NCBI RefSeq assembly: GCF_000718135.1
Contig: NZ_JOEM01000007.1
Coordinates: 398,831 to 462,830 of the forward strand
DNA length: 64,000 nt
Direction: 5' to 3'
Source of the DNA: Streptomyces cyaneofuscatus
GTDB taxonomy: Bacteria > Actinomycetota > Actinomycetes > Streptomycetales > Streptomycetaceae
Made by a program: the position numbers and the translations under genes
The notes under the pieces: generated by a model
What the model was told of the DNA's origin: nothing
Seen by the model: the letters and a program-made list of their open reading frames with translations, nothing else
Database searches by the model: none
Shown here: positions 17,030 through 26,396 of the stretch, one piece after another
Layout of the letters: each line of letters begins with the position of its first letter
Numbering within the stretch: the stretch's first letter is position 1

Positions 17030-18292
17030 ATGAGCGACATCGTCTTCACGCGCCGGAGCGGCTGGATACCGAACGTGATCCGCGAGGACGGTGAACTGAA
17101 GCTGATGCTGGGTGCCGGGGCCGACGCCAACCACGACCCGCGCACGTTCACGTTCCCGATCGACGAAGCCCACCTCGCGGTGATCCAGGAGGATCTGGCC
17201 AGGCACCTGCTGCTGTGGAGTGCGGTCCTTCCGCTGTGCGACGCCGCCGGAACTCGGGGCAGCCTCGACGAGAACGCCGCCGTCGCACTCCTGGACCCGA
17301 TCCTCCTCTCCGCGCCCGCGGACGTCGACGCCCTCTTCCGGCGCATCCCCTGGGACCGGGGCCGGCTCATCGCCCACGGGGCCGGCATCGATCTGCTGGA
17401 GCGCGGCCAGGTCTGCGCGGCCCTGCGCACGGCGACGGAGACGTCCGACGGGAAGCGGGCGCAGGAGTACCGGGCGAACCGCCGTCGCGCCGAACGCGGG
17501 ACCGTACTCGGTCCGCTCGACGCCGCGATTCTGCGGTACACGGGCCAGTACCTGCACGGCTCGACCCTCCCGAAGCGGACGCCGGACGCCGTCGACGCCG
17601 CGCTGCTGCCCGAGGTCGTACGGGTGGTCGCCACCGCCGAGCAGGCGTGCGCCGGAATGCGGATCGGCCGTGATCCACGACGGGGAAAGCGCACCACGGA
17701 CAAGCGCGACTGGGAGCGGATGGCGGCGGCGGTGGAAACCGCCGTGCGCCGTGCACACGCCGGCCTCGCCGATGACGCGGTGCGTTCCGTGAGCTTCCTG
17801 ATGTGCTCGGAGGCCGCGGACCGCTCCAAGGCCGCACCCATGGAGGACGACGAGGAGGCGGCCGACGACCGCACCGACGCCGGCGGTCGCGCGAGGAAGA
17901 CAGCCCTGTCCTTCACCGACGACAAGGGCGTCGAGAAGAAGTGGCGCCAGGGCGGCCCCCGCTCCGCCACCGCGGAGTTCTGGGAGTTCGTCGGCGACCG
18001 CTCCGCATCGGACAACGAGGTGTTCACCATCGAGGACGAGGAGATGGGCGAAGGGGTCCAGCTCCACTTCTACGCGGACTCCATCGCCCGGGTCACCACG
18101 GTGCGCGAGGGGAAGGGCGGGTCGGAGCCGGAGTACCGGGTCGAGTACAGCCTCGTCGGCGGGATGGACGGGTACCGGAAGCTGGTGAGCGCCTTCGTCC
18201 TCGGCGGCTGCGCCGCGCTCGATCGGCACGGCCCCTGGATGTCGGACGTCGCCGAGTTCGAGCGCGCGCGCCGACAGCGCGACGCCAGGTAG
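17030..18292 (+). CDS. Uncharacterised actinobacterial protein (about 420 residues)
   Basis: Start ATG 17030 (MSDIVFTRRSGWIPNVIRED) is taken over a longer frame beginning at 16922 because the upstream part is Arg/Ser-rich and atypical. The protein is soluble and mixed alpha/beta. An N-terminal region (1-150) contains two DxxA-rich helical segments; a Glu/Asp-rich linker (MEDDEEAADD, near residue 270) separates it from a C-terminal domain ending in GMDGYRKLVSAFVLGGCAAL. No catalytic motif, signal peptide or membrane segment is visible. Flanked by a terminator-type hairpin upstream and a convergent TetR gene. I do not recognise the family. Confidence 0.75.
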   Translation: MSDIVFTRRSGWIPNVIREDGELKLMLGAGADANHDPRTFTFPIDEAHLAVIQEDLARHLLLWSAVLPLCDAAGTRGSLDENAAVALLDPILLSAPADVDALFRRIPWDRGRLIAHGAGIDLLERGQVCAALRTATETSDGKRAQEYRANRRRAERGTVLGPLDAAILRYTGQYLHGSTLPKRTPDAVDAALLPEVVRVVATAEQACAGMRIGRDPRRGKRTTDKRDWERMAAAVETAVRRAHAGLADDAVRSVSFLMCSEAADRSKAAPMEDDEEAADDRTDAGGRARKTALSFTDDKGVEKKWRQGGPRSATAEFWEFVGDRSASDNEVFTIEDEEMGEGVQLHFYADSIARVTTVREGKGGSEPEYRVEYSLVGGMDGYRKLVSAFVLGGCAALDRHGPWMSDVAEFERARRQRDAR

Positions 18293-18311
18293 TCCCGTAC
18301 CCCCGGCGCGT

Positions 18312-19016
18312 TCAGGCGCCGGCCTGGAGGCGCAGCCCCGCCAGGGTCAGGTCCAGCGCGGCGCGGAACTGCTCGATGTCGTCGTGCCCGTCGAACTCGT
18401 CGACGATCTCGTGCACGAAGGGGAAGTCGTCGGCGTCGAGCTCCCGCCAGGTCGCGGCGAAGCGGCCGAGGAACTCGTCACGGCCGAGGGCTCCGTCGAG
18501 GACCTCCTGAGGCGGTTCCTGCCCGAGGTCGACCGCCGAGCCGACGACGACCGTCGTGATCGCCGATACGGCGTGGAACCGCTGGCGGGCGGTGAGCTTC
18601 AGCCGAAGGGTCGGCTGCCCCAACTTCTCGTACAGGCGCAGGGCGTTGCCCTGGACGTCGGTGTTGCGCATGAAGTAGTTCCCGAGCCAGGGCCGCACCA
18701 GGATCGCGTCGAACAGGGTCAGCGACATCGCGCGCAGGTGGTAGATCGGGTCGTCACCCGGCTCGATGGCCTCGATCTCGGCGAGGACGCCGCCGATAAC
18801 ATGGTCGGTGGCGCGGTCGAGCAGCTCGTCCTTGCTCGCGACGTACCAGTAGATGCTGGCCACACCACCCCCGAGGCGCTGCGCGAGCGCCCGGAACGTC
18901 AGGGCCGAAGGCCCCGCCTCGTCGAGCAGCGCCACCGCCTCGGTGAGCACGGACTCCATCGAGTGCGAAGCCCGGCGGCGACCGCCGGCGGCTCCACGGT
19001 TCTGGTGGCGCGGCAT
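18312..19016 (-). CDS. TetR-family regulator (TetR_C type)
   Basis: 234 residues from ATG 19016; a longer frame to 19157 would run into the neighbour's promoter. The HTH is at residues about 22-68 (VLTEAVALLDEAGPSALTFR, LAQRLGGGVASIYWYVASKD). The WYV-SKDELLDRATD pattern and the C-terminal domain resemble TetR/TetR_C drug-sensing repressors. Divergent from an MFS exporter with three related palindromes between them, a classical tetR-tetA-like arrangement. Confidence 0.92.
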   Translation of the reverse strand: MPRHQNRGAAGGRRRASHSMESVLTEAVALLDEAGPSALTFRALAQRLGGGVASIYWYVASKDELLDRATDHVIGGVLAEIEAIEPGDDPIYHLRAMSLTLFDAILVRPWLGNYFMRNTDVQGNALRLYEKLGQPTLRLKLTARQRFHAVSAITTVVVGSAVDLGQEPPQEVLDGALGRDEFLGRFAATWRELDADDFPFVHEIVDEFDGHDDIEQFRAALDLTLAGLRLQAGA

Positions 19017-19042
19017 GGCCTCTGCCCCTTCGTTTGCATCTC

Positions 19043-19104
19043 TATCGAACGCTGTTCTATCGTACCTCATGGAACACCGTTCGATAACCGAGCGGCGTTC
19101 GATC
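19043..19104. promoter_or_regulatory. Predicted TetR operators (GAAC-N3-GTTC repeats)
   Basis: Perfect GAAC-N3-GTTC palindromes at 19047-19057 and 19072-19082 and a degenerate third (GAGC-GGC-GTTC) at 19090-19100. They are flanked by TATCG/CGATA, so the extended sites read TATCGAACGCTGTTCTATCG and GGAACACCGTTCGATAAC. All lie between the divergent start codons of the repressor and the exporter. Confidence 0.75.
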
Positions 19105-19119
19105 GAAAGGAGCGCCGCC

Positions 19120-20592
19120 ATGACGACCGCGATACTGAAACCCCCCTCTTCCCGCACCTATCCCTCCCTGCGCGCCGCCTGGATTCCGCTGGCCGCCCTC
19201 TGTCTGGCCTTCTTCGTGGAGATGGTCGACAACACCCTGCTGTCGATCGCGCTGCCCACCATCGGACGCGACATCGGCGGTGGCACCACCGCGCTGCAGT
19301 GGGTCACCGGCGCGTACTCACTGACCTTCGGCGGTCTGCTGCTCACCGCGGGCTCCATGGCCGACCGGCTCGGCCGCCGCCGTGTCCTGCTCGTCGGGCT
19401 GTCCGTGTTCGGCGCGCTGAGCCTGTGCGCCGTCTGGGTCACCACCGCGGGCGAGCTCATCACCCTGCGCGCCCTGCTCGGCATCGCCGCCGCGGCGATG
19501 GCCCCGATCACGAACTCGCTGGTCTTCCGCCTCTTCGACGACAAGGCGCTGCGGATGCGCGCCATGACGGTGATGATCGTCGTCGGCATGTCCGGCTTCA
19601 TCCTCGGACCGCTGATCGGCGGCACGGCCCTGGCCCATGTGCGCTGGGAGTGGCTGCTCGTCGTCAACGCCCCGATCGCGGTGATCGCCTGGATCGGGGT
19701 CCGCCTCGGCGTCCCGGCCGACCGGTCCGAGGACCTGACGCGCGACCGGCTCGACATACCGGGCGCCGCACTGAGCGTCGCCACCATCGGGCTCGCCTGC
19801 TACGCGCTGACCAGCGGCGTCGAGAACGGCTGGCTCTCCGCCCTCACCATCGGTTCGGTCGCGGGCGCGGCCGTCGCAGCGGCCGCCTTCATCCGGCACG
19901 AGCGCCGCAGCCCGGCCCCCATGCTGGACCTGGGCCTGTTCGCCAACGGCACGGTCCGCGGAGCCGCCGTGGCACAGATCGGTACGTCCATCGCGATGGC
20001 CGGCGTGATGTTCGGGCTCATCCTCCACTTCCAGTACGCGTACGGCTGGAGCCCCGTACGGGCCGGCCTCGCCAACCTGCCGCTGATCGTGACCATGCTG
20101 CTCGCGACGCCCGTGTCCGAGGGACTGGCCCGCCGCTACGGCCACCGCATCGCCTGCCTGGTGGGCGCGGCCTGCCTGGCCGTCGCGATGGCGGGACTGT
20201 CCTGGGGTGTCGAGCACGGATATCTCGTCATCGCGCTCTGCATGGTGCTCATGACGATCGGGCTGCGGACCGTCATGACGATCTGTGCGGTCGCGCTCGT
20301 CGACGCGATGCCGGCCAACCGCACCTCGATGGGCACCGCGCTCAACGACACCGCGCAGGAGGTCGGCACCAGCGTCGGCACCGCCGTGGTCGGCACGCTG
20401 ATCGCCGCGCTGGTCACCACCCAGCTCCCGGCCGGGCTGTGGAGCAGCGACCTCGTGGCCTCCTTCTTCCACGGCGAGCGGATCGCCTACGCCGTACTCG
20501 CCGTCGCCGTCGGCCTGATCGCGACGATCGGCGCACTGAGCCTCACGGACTCCCGCAGCGTGGAGGAGGCAGCACCCGCGGAGGCCGGCTGA
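19120..20592 (+). CDS. MFS drug exporter, DHA2 (14-helix EmrB/QacA) type
   Basis: 490 residues; ATG 19120 follows AAAGGAG. Motifs: DNTLLSIALPTIGRDIGG in helix 1, WVTGAYSLTFGGLLLTAG in helix 2, then the loop 2-3 motif DRLGRRRVLL; 13-14 hydrophobic segments can be counted to the end. DHA2 proteins export lipophilic cations, antibiotics or metabolites using the proton gradient. Control by the divergent TetR at 18312-19016 through the GAAC-N3-GTTC sites indicates induction by its substrate. A 19-bp hairpin follows. Confidence 0.93.
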   Translation: MTTAILKPPSSRTYPSLRAAWIPLAALCLAFFVEMVDNTLLSIALPTIGRDIGGGTTALQWVTGAYSLTFGGLLLTAGSMADRLGRRRVLLVGLSVFGALSLCAVWVTTAGELITLRALLGIAAAAMAPITNSLVFRLFDDKALRMRAMTVMIVVGMSGFILGPLIGGTALAHVRWEWLLVVNAPIAVIAWIGVRLGVPADRSEDLTRDRLDIPGAALSVATIGLACYALTSGVENGWLSALTIGSVAGAAVAAAAFIRHERRSPAPMLDLGLFANGTVRGAAVAQIGTSIAMAGVMFGLILHFQYAYGWSPVRAGLANLPLIVTMLLATPVSEGLARRYGHRIACLVGAACLAVAMAGLSWGVEHGYLVIALCMVLMTIGLRTVMTICAVALVDAMPANRTSMGTALNDTAQEVGTSVGTAVVGTLIAALVTTQLPAGLWSSDLVASFFHGERIAYAVLAVAVGLIATIGALSLTDSRSVEEAAPAEAG

Positions 20593-20662
20593 CCGGGCCA
20601 CGGTCCCGGCCGCCGGCACGACCTGAAGCTGGAGCCGGGCGGGCCCGAACGCCTCAAGGGAG

Positions 20663-20702
20663 AGCGGGGCCACGGGCAGGGACCCCTGCCCGTGGCCCCG
20701 CT
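20663..20702. terminator. Strong bidirectional terminator hairpin
   Basis: A 19-bp perfect stem (AGCGGGGCCACGGGCAGGG and complement) with a 2-nt apex lies between the convergent MFS gene and the small gene at 20717. Confidence 0.8.
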
Positions 20703-20716
20703 CCGCGGACGCTGCG

Positions 20717-20935
20717 CTACTTCGCCGCGTCCAGCGCGGCCAGGGCCTGCGCCCAGCCGACGTACTTCAGTTTCGCGAGGTCGGCAACGGTCTTGATGCC
20801 GAACGCCTCGTTCAGCAGATCACCCTGACGGTCCGAAACCCCCTTCAGCGCCGACACCGGCGCCGACAGCACCTCGGGCACGCTCTTGTCCGCCCAGGCC
20901 TTGTCCAGCACGTTGCCCAGATCGATCGAAGCCAC
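20717..20935 (-). CDS. Small helix-hairpin-helix-like protein
   Basis: 72 residues from GTG 20935 (preceded by GAGGGG); a frame up to 20968 would add 11 basic residues. Sequence ASIDLGNVLDKAWADKS, followed by ALKGVSDRQGDLLNEAFGIK and TVADLAKLKYVGWAQALAAL. The second half has the pattern of a single helix-hairpin-helix (loop -GVS- then -FGIKTVADLA-), as used for DNA or protein contact. Similar short proteins are widespread in Streptomyces, with no experimental role that I know of. No operon partner. Confidence 0.75.
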   Translation of the reverse strand: MASIDLGNVLDKAWADKSVPEVLSAPVSALKGVSDRQGDLLNEAFGIKTVADLAKLKYVGWAQALAALDAAK

Positions 20936-21019
20936 GCTCGTTCCCCTCTTCAGGTCGCGCTTCCCCACGAAGCGCGTGTTCGCCGGATCGGCACAGACTT
21001 CTCTGCCGCCGCGGCGTCA

Positions 21020-21035
21020 TCTACAGGCTTGTAGA
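21020..21035. promoter_or_regulatory. Palindrome TCTACA-N4-TGTAGA
   Basis: Perfect 6+6 bp inverted repeat TCTACAGGCTTGTAGA, 85 bp upstream of the small HhH-like gene. Looks like a homodimer binding site; regulator unknown. Confidence 0.45.
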
Positions 21036-21141
21036 GCATAGAAGAGGGGAGATGGCCCCGGAGCGCACACACAGGAGATCGGACACGAAAGTCCGAAAGC
21101 CGCCGCCCCGTCCCACGAGGGGGCCTCGGCCCGGCGGCCGG

Positions 21142-21157
21142 TCTACAGAAATGTAAA
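21142..21157. promoter_or_regulatory. Related imperfect palindrome TCTACA-N4-TGTAAA
   Basis: TCTACAGAAATGTAAA differs from the site at 21020 by one base in the right half; same spacing, 122 bp away. Confidence 0.4.
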
Positions 21158-21482
21158 GTTCTGTCAGGCGCACGCTCCGGCGGTGCGTACGGCCGTGCCG
21201 CACCCGCCCGGCGTGGAGAATCATGCGCGGGTGCTCACATCTCGCCCGGACGGAGTCACAGCAGATCAGGACGGACGCGGCGCGGACCGGATCCTCACCC
21301 GGGGCGCCGGCGACCACACCTCCGCCGATCCGCGGCGCATCCCGATCACCATCGTTGGCCGGAGCCCCCGGCCGGATGAGGAGTTACGCGTTGTCCGCCA
21401 GTACGGGCCCTTCGGGGCCTTCGGAGTCCGGTCCCCGGACTCCATCGAGTGATGAACCGGCCTCGCACCGGGCGGGTGGACG

Positions 21483-22895
21483 ATGACCGCCGCCCTGCTC
21501 GGCCTGCTCGCCGTGTTCGTCCTGACCGCCGGAACGGGCTACTTCGTGGCCCAGGAGTTCGCCTATGTGTCCGCCGACCGCCTGACGCTCTCCCGGGAGG
21601 CCGCGGCCGGTGACAAGCGGGCCGCCAAGGCCGTGAAGGTCCTGGAGCGGCTCTCCTTCATGCTCTCGGGCGCCCAGCTCGGCATCACCGTCACCGGTCT
21701 GGTCGTCGGCTTCCTCGCCGAGCCGTCCGTCTCCGCGCTCCTGAGGCCGGCCCTCGACGGCACGGGGCTCCCCGGCGGAGTGGTCTCGGCGATCTCCGTG
21801 ACGCTCTCCTTCGTCGTGGCGACCGTCATCCAGATGGTGGTGGGCGAACTCGCGCCCAAGAACCTCGCCCTCGCCGTCCCCGAGCGGCTGGCGAAGTCCC
21901 TGGCCACCTCCACCCTCATCTACCTGCGGATCGTCGGCCCGGTCATCCACGTCTTCGACAGCGCGGCCAACCGGCTGCTGCGCCGGATCGGCATCGAACC
22001 GGTCGAGGAGCTCCACCACGGCGCCACCCTGGAGGAGCTGGGCCATCTGATCGGCGAGTCCCACGAGCAGGGCGAGCTGCCCGCCGCCACGGCCGAACTC
22101 GTCGACCACGCCCTGGAGTTCTCCGAGCGCACGCTGGGCGAGGTCATGGTGGTGCGGGCCGACGTCACCTTCGTACGCCGCGACGCCATGGCCCTGGAGG
22201 CCGTCGAACTGATCGCCCGGCACGGCCACTCGAACTACCCCGTGCTCGGCGACCACCCCGACGACCCCGCCGGAGTGCTGGGCGTACGGGAGCTGATGGC
22301 GCTGCCCGCCGCCGATGTCGGCCGCACCACCGCCGGGGAGCTGGCCCGCCGCCCGCTCCTGCTGCCCGAGATCCTGAAACTCCCGGCGGCGGTGGACCGG
22401 ATGCGGGAGCGGGACGACGAGTTCGCCGTCGTGCTGGACGAGCACGGCGGTGTCGCGGGCATCGTCACGTACGAGGACATCGCCGAGGAGCTGGTCGGGG
22501 AGATCTCCGACGAGTCCGACCCGGTCGACGAACTCGCGGTCGCCGACGGCGACGGCGACGGCGACGGGTGGGTGGTCGACGCGGGCCGCCGCCTGGACGA
22601 GATCGAGGAGGCCACCGGCATCGTGCTGCCGGATGAGGGCGACTACGACACCCTCGCCGGTCTGATCATCGACCGGCTCGGCCGCTTCCCCACCGTCGGG
22701 GACCGCCTCACCGTCTCCGGTGTCCGGATCGAGGTCCGCACCCTCGACCGGCACGTGGCCGAGTACGTCCGTATCGAACGCACAGACCGCACGGAACGCA
22801 CAGACCCCACGGAACGCACAGACCGCACGGAACGCACGGAACGCGCGGAGCAGGTGCCCCGGACACAACACGGCGAACAGGAGCCGCAGGCATGA
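21483..22895 (+). CDS. CNNM/CBS/CorC-HlyC membrane protein (hemolysin-like), first of a pair
   Basis: 470 residues. N-terminal CNNM domain with three to four helices (residues 1-180: VFVLTAGTGYFVAQEFAYVS, GAQLGITVTGLVVGFLAEPS, and MVVGELAPKNLALAVPE, which is the signature loop), two CBS domains (about 215-340, e.g. GHSNYPVLGDHPDD and EHGGVAGIVTYEDIAEELVG) and a C-terminal CorC/HlyC domain to about 440. Family members export or regulate Mg2+/divalent cations and are often called hemolysin-like without evidence. The C-terminus ends in a short Thr/Glu/Arg repeat encoded by an 18-bp tandem repeat. The stop overlaps the next start (ATGA). Confidence 0.92.
   Translation: MTAALLGLLAVFVLTAGTGYFVAQEFAYVSADRLTLSREAAAGDKRAAKAVKVLERLSFMLSGAQLGITVTGLVVGFLAEPSVSALLRPALDGTGLPGGVVSAISVTLSFVVATVIQMVVGELAPKNLALAVPERLAKSLATSTLIYLRIVGPVIHVFDSAANRLLRRIGIEPVEELHHGATLEELGHLIGESHEQGELPAATAELVDHALEFSERTLGEVMVVRADVTFVRRDAMALEAVELIARHGHSNYPVLGDHPDDPAGVLGVRELMALPAADVGRTTAGELARRPLLLPEILKLPAAVDRMRERDDEFAVVLDEHGGVAGIVTYEDIAEELVGEISDESDPVDELAVADGDGDGDGWVVDAGRRLDEIEEATGIVLPDEGDYDTLAGLIIDRLGRFPTVGDRLTVSGVRIEVRTLDRHVAEYVRIERTDRTERTDPTERTDRTERTERAEQVPRTQHGEQEPQA
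22779..22850 (+). repeat. 18-bp tandem repeat inside the CNNM gene
   Basis: Three near-identical 18-bp units (CGCACAGACCGCACGGAA) at 22779, 22797 and 22815, followed by two 9-bp half units; they encode Arg-Thr-Asp-Arg/Pro-Thr-Glu repeats in the last 40 residues. Confidence 0.85.
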
Positions 22896-23914
22896 GCTTC
22901 CCCATGGCGCTCTTCGTCACCGTCCTGCTGCTGATCGGCAGCGGTTTCTTCGTCGCCGCAGAGTTCGCCCTGGTCGCCTCCAAGCGCCACCGCATGGAAC
23001 AGGCGGTCCTCGCCGGGCAGCGCGGCGCCAAGGCGGCTCTCGCCGGGATGCGCGAGCTGTCCCTCATGCTCGCGGGCGCCCAGCTCGGCATCACCCTCTG
23101 CACCCTGGGCCTCGGCGCCGTCTCCAAGCCCGCCATCTCGCACGAGCTGGACCCGCTCCTGGAACGGCTCGGGCTGCCCGCCGGGCTGAGCTACGGCATC
23201 GCCTTCGCCCTGGCGATGGCCCTCGTCGTCTTCCTGCACATGGTGGTCGGTGAGATGGCGCCCAAGTCCTGGGCGATCGCCCACCCGGAGCGCTCCGCGA
23301 TGCTCCTGAGCCCGGCGTTCCGCGCGGTGGTCAAGGTGGTACGCCCGCTGATCCGGGTGCTGAACGCGGTCAGCAACGCGCTAGTACGGCTCTGCCGGGT
23401 GGCCCCGCGCGACGAGCTCACCTCCGTGCACAACCGCGACCAGCTCACCCACCTCATCGAGGAGTCCGAGCGGCTCGGGCTGATCAGCAAGGGCGACTCC
23501 GGACTGGTGACCCGCTCGCTGACCGAGCCGCAGACCCCTGTGGCCGAACTGACGGTCCCCGCCGAGCGGATCGTGACCGTACCGGCGGACGCGGACCTCG
23601 ACCGGATCCTGGCCGTCGCCACCGCCGCCGACCGCACCCGGCTGCTCGTCCGGGACGGGGAACGCGTCCTGGGATCCGTCCACGCCCGCGACGCCCTGGT
23701 GGCCCGCGCCGCCGGCCGGCAGGCGTCGGCGCGCGACCTGGCCCGCCCCGTACCGGAACTGGCACCGGACGCGACGGCCGCCCACGCCGTGGAACGGCTG
23801 CGCGAGCGCCGCGCGACGATCGCCGTCGTACGGGACGAGCAGGGCCGGCTCTCCGGACTGGTCAGCCTCGACGACCTCCTGGCCCGGCTGCTCCACCCCC
23901 CGGCGGCACGCTAG
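22892..23914 (+). CDS. CNNM/CBS membrane protein, second of a pair
   Basis: 340 residues, coupled by ATGA to the first CNNM gene. Same N-terminal transmembrane domain (FFVAAEFALVASKRHRMEQA, GAQLGITLCTLGLGAVSKPA, HMVVGEMAPKSWAIAHPE), and CBS domains at about 210-335, but no C-terminal CorC/HlyC domain. This long-plus-short tandem arrangement is usual in actinobacteria, and the two probably form a heterodimer in the membrane. Closed by a strong hairpin. Confidence 0.92.
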   Translation: MSFPMALFVTVLLLIGSGFFVAAEFALVASKRHRMEQAVLAGQRGAKAALAGMRELSLMLAGAQLGITLCTLGLGAVSKPAISHELDPLLERLGLPAGLSYGIAFALAMALVVFLHMVVGEMAPKSWAIAHPERSAMLLSPAFRAVVKVVRPLIRVLNAVSNALVRLCRVAPRDELTSVHNRDQLTHLIEESERLGLISKGDSGLVTRSLTEPQTPVAELTVPAERIVTVPADADLDRILAVATAADRTRLLVRDGERVLGSVHARDALVARAAGRQASARDLARPVPELAPDATAAHAVERLRERRATIAVVRDEQGRLSGLVSLDDLLARLLHPPAAR

Positions 23915-23929
23915 GCGGTCCGTACGCAG

Positions 23930-23972
23930 CCGCGGTACGTGTCCGGCAGCCGTCGGGCCGGACACACCGCGG
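23930..23972. terminator. Terminator between convergent genes
   Basis: CCGCGGT and GTGTCCGGC at 23930-23947 pair with GCCGGACAC and ACCGCGG at 23957-23972, leaving a 9-nt loop and a small bulge. Confidence 0.65.
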
Positions 23973-23977
23973 CCGTG

Positions 23978-25195
23978 CTACGACACCGCCTGCCCCTTGC
24001 CGAGGGCGATGACGCCGTTCTGCGAGACGGTGTAGAGCTCACGGTCCCGTTCCGGATTGACGCCGATCGTCGCCCTGGGCGGGACATCGACGTTCTTGTC
24101 GAGGATCGCGTTGCGCACGACCGCTCCCCTGCCGACGCGCACACCGTGGTGCAGCACGGAACCCTGGACCACCGCGCCCTGCTCGACGATCACACCGGGC
24201 GAGAGCACGGACCCGGTGACCTGGCCACGGATCACGCAGCCCGGGCTGACGATCGACTCGCCGGCGATGCCTCCGGAGACGAACCGGGCCGGAGCCTGGT
24301 GGCCCGCATGGGTGTACATGGGCCAGCGATCGTTGTAGAGGCTGAACAGTGGCTGCTCGGAGATGAGGTCCATGTGGGCCTCGTAGTAACTGTCCAGGGA
24401 GCCCACGTCCCGCCAGTACCCGCGCTCGCGCCGGGTCTCGCCCGGCACGTGGTTGTCGTCGAAGTCGTAGACGTGCGCGACCCCGCGCCCCGTGAGCATG
24501 GGCAGGATGGATCCGCCCATGTCGTGGACGGAGCCGTCGTCCTCGGCGTCCTGGTGGAGGGCGTCCACGAGAACCTTCGTGGAGAAGAGGTAGTTGCCCA
24601 TCGAAGCGAAGACCTTGGTCGGGTCGTCGGGCAGACCGGGCGGGTCGGAGGGCTTCTCCAGGAAGCGTTCCACGCGTGAGCCGTCGGAGGCCGGGGTGAT
24701 GACACCGAAGGCGGAGGCTTCCGCACGGGGCACCTTGATACCGGCGACGGTGACGCCGGCGCCGCTCTCGATGTGCCGCTCCAGCATCTGGCGTGCGTCC
24801 ATGCGGTAGACATGGTCGGCCCCGAACACCGCGATGTAGTCCGGCTGTTCGTCATGGACGAGGTTGAGCGACTGGAGGATGGCGTCCGCGCTGCCGAGAT
24901 ACCAGCGCGGGCCGAGACGCTGCTGCGCCGGGACCGGCGTGACGTAGTTGCCGAGCAGACTGGACATCCGCCAGGTCGTGGTCACATGGCGGTCCAGCGA
25001 GTGCGACTTGTACTGGGTGAGGACGCAGATCCTCGTGATGTCGGCGTTGACGAGGTTCGACAGGACGAAGTCGACCAGCCGGTAGGTCCCGCCGAAGGTC
25101 ACCGCGGGTTTCGCCCGGTCGGCGGTCAGCGGCATCAGCCGTTTGCCCTCTCCTCCCGCAAGGACGATCCCGAGCACCGAAGGTCCAGCGCGCAT
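23978..25195 (-). CDS. glgC: Glucose-1-phosphate adenylyltransferase
   Basis: 405 residues from the ATG at 25195. It makes ADP-glucose from glucose-1-phosphate and ATP, the committed step of bacterial glycogen synthesis. Visible motifs: [20 protein letters not shown] nucleotide loop, [37 protein letters not shown] and the C-terminal left-handed beta-helix with hexapeptide repeats ([20 protein letters not shown]). It lies 37 bp downstream of glgA and is almost certainly cotranscribed. A much longer open frame to 25765 is only the antisense-free extension into glgA and was rejected. Confidence 0.95.
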   Translation of the reverse strand: MRAGPSVLGIVLAGGEGKRLMPLTADRAKPAVTFGGTYRLVDFVLSNLVNADITRICVLTQYKSHSLDRHVTTTWRMSSLLGNYVTPVPAQQRLGPRWYLGSADAILQSLNLVHDEQPDYIAVFGADHVYRMDARQMLERHIESGAGVTVAGIKVPRAEASAFGVITPASDGSRVERFLEKPSDPPGLPDDPTKVFASMGNYLFSTKVLVDALHQDAEDDGSVHDMGGSILPMLTGRGVAHVYDFDDNHVPGETRRERGYWRDVGSLDSYYEAHMDLISEQPLFSLYNDRWPMYTHAGHQAPARFVSGGIAGESIVSPGCVIRGQVTGSVLSPGVIVEQGAVVQGSVLHHGVRVGRGAVVRNAILDKNVDVPPRATIGVNPERDRELYTVSQNGVIALGKGQAVS

Positions 25196-25232
25196 GGCCA
25201 CTCCCCCTCCTGAAACACCGGACCGTTTCCGG

Positions 25233-26396
25233 CTACACCTTTGTGACGGTCTCCTCGTACACCTCGACGGTCCGCCGGGCGACCATGTCCCAGCCGAACT
25301 CCCGCACCGCACGTTCCCGGCCCGCCTCGCCCATCCGCCGGGCCGCCGGACGGTCGGCGAGCACCTGGCCGATCGCTTCGGCGAGATCCGTCTCGAACCG
25401 GGCCGGTTCGCCGGACTCGTACGGTACGAGCAGTCCGGTGCCGCCGTCCGAGACGACCTCGGGGATGCCGCCGACCGCGGAGGCGACCACTGCCGCGCCG
25501 CAGGCCATCGCTTCGAGATTGACGATGCCCAGGGGCTCGTACACCGAAGGGCAGACGAACACCGCTGCTCGGCTGAGGAGTTGGATGACGTCGGGGCGCG
25601 GGAGCATGTCCGGGATCCAGTGGACCCCGTCGCGCGAGCCCTTGAGTTCGCCGACGAGTTCGCGGAACTCGGCCTCGATCTCCGGGGTGTCCGGCGCGCC
25701 CGCGCAGAGCACCAGCTGCGCGGAGGGGTCGAGCCGGTGGGCGGCGCGCAGCAGGTGCGGGACACCCTTCTGGCGCGTGATGCGGCCGACGAACAGGACG
25801 AAGGGGCGGTCCGGGTCGATACCCAGGCGGCGCAGCACGTCGACTCCGGGAACGGGCCGGTACAGGCGGGTGTCGATGCCGTTGTGGACGACCCTGACCC
25901 GGTCGGGATCCAGCTGCGGATAGCAGCCGAGGATGTCGGCCCGCATTCCGTGCGAGACGGCGATGACCGCGTCGGCGGACTCCATGGCGGTGCGCTCGGC
26001 CCAACTGGACAACGCGTAGCCGCCGCCGAGCTGTTCGGCCTTCCAGGGCCGCAGGGGCTCCAGCGAGTGGGCGGTCACCACGTGCGGGATGCCGTACAGC
26101 AGTCCGGCGAGGTGGCCCGCGAGGTTGGCGTACCAGGTGTGCGAGTGGACGAGGTCGCGGCCTTCGAGCGCGGCGGCGATGGACAGGTCCACGGAGAAGG
26201 CGCGCAGCGCGTCGTTGGCACCGTCCAGCTCCCGGCCGGGCCGGTGCCGCACCAGCCCGTCCGAGGCGCCTTCGCCCCAGGAGTGGACCTGAAGATCGGT
26301 GAGCGCGCGCAACTCCCTTGCCAGGAACTCGACATGAACACCGGCACCGCCGTAGACGTCCGGCGGGTACTCACGGCTCAGCAGTCCCACCTTCAC
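25233..26396 (-). CDS. glgA: Glycogen synthase, actinobacterial GT4 type
   Basis: 387 residues from GTG 26396 (GAGGGGG 7 nt upstream), giving [20 protein letters not shown] at the N-terminus. GT4 motifs: [54 protein letters not shown] and the nucleotide-sugar-binding [18 protein letters not shown]. Actinobacterial enzymes of this size (about 390 residues, shorter than E. coli GlgA) extend alpha-glucans from ADP-glucose; mycobacterial relatives (GlgM) make maltose-1-phosphate from ADP-glucose and glucose-1-phosphate, so that activity is also possible. Followed by glgC. Confidence 0.9.
   Translation of the reverse strand: MKVGLLSREYPPDVYGGAGVHVEFLARELRALTDLQVHSWGEGASDGLVRHRPGRELDGANDALRAFSVDLSIAAALEGRDLVHSHTWYANLAGHLAGLLYGIPHVVTAHSLEPLRPWKAEQLGGGYALSSWAERTAMESADAVIAVSHGMRADILGCYPQLDPDRVRVVHNGIDTRLYRPVPGVDVLRRLGIDPDRPFVLFVGRITRQKGVPHLLRAAHRLDPSAQLVLCAGAPDTPEIEAEFRELVGELKGSRDGVHWIPDMLPRPDVIQLLSRAAVFVCPSVYEPLGIVNLEAMACGAAVVASAVGGIPEVVSDGGTGLLVPYESGEPARFETDLAEAIGQVLADRPAARRMGEAGRERAVREFGWDMVARRTVEVYEETVTKV

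Larger units (their letters stand above)
20936..21482. other. Long intergenic region with two related palindromes, no gene
   Basis: About 547 bp upstream of the CNNM pair. Reading frames here are Arg/Pro/Ser-rich with no recognisable proteins. It carries the two palindromes listed separately and presumably promoters for the divergent genes. Confidence 0.5.

Noticed and set aside
25196..25765. Upstream extension of glgC
   Set aside because: It runs through glgA coding sequence in another frame; [15 protein letters not shown] is the conserved start.
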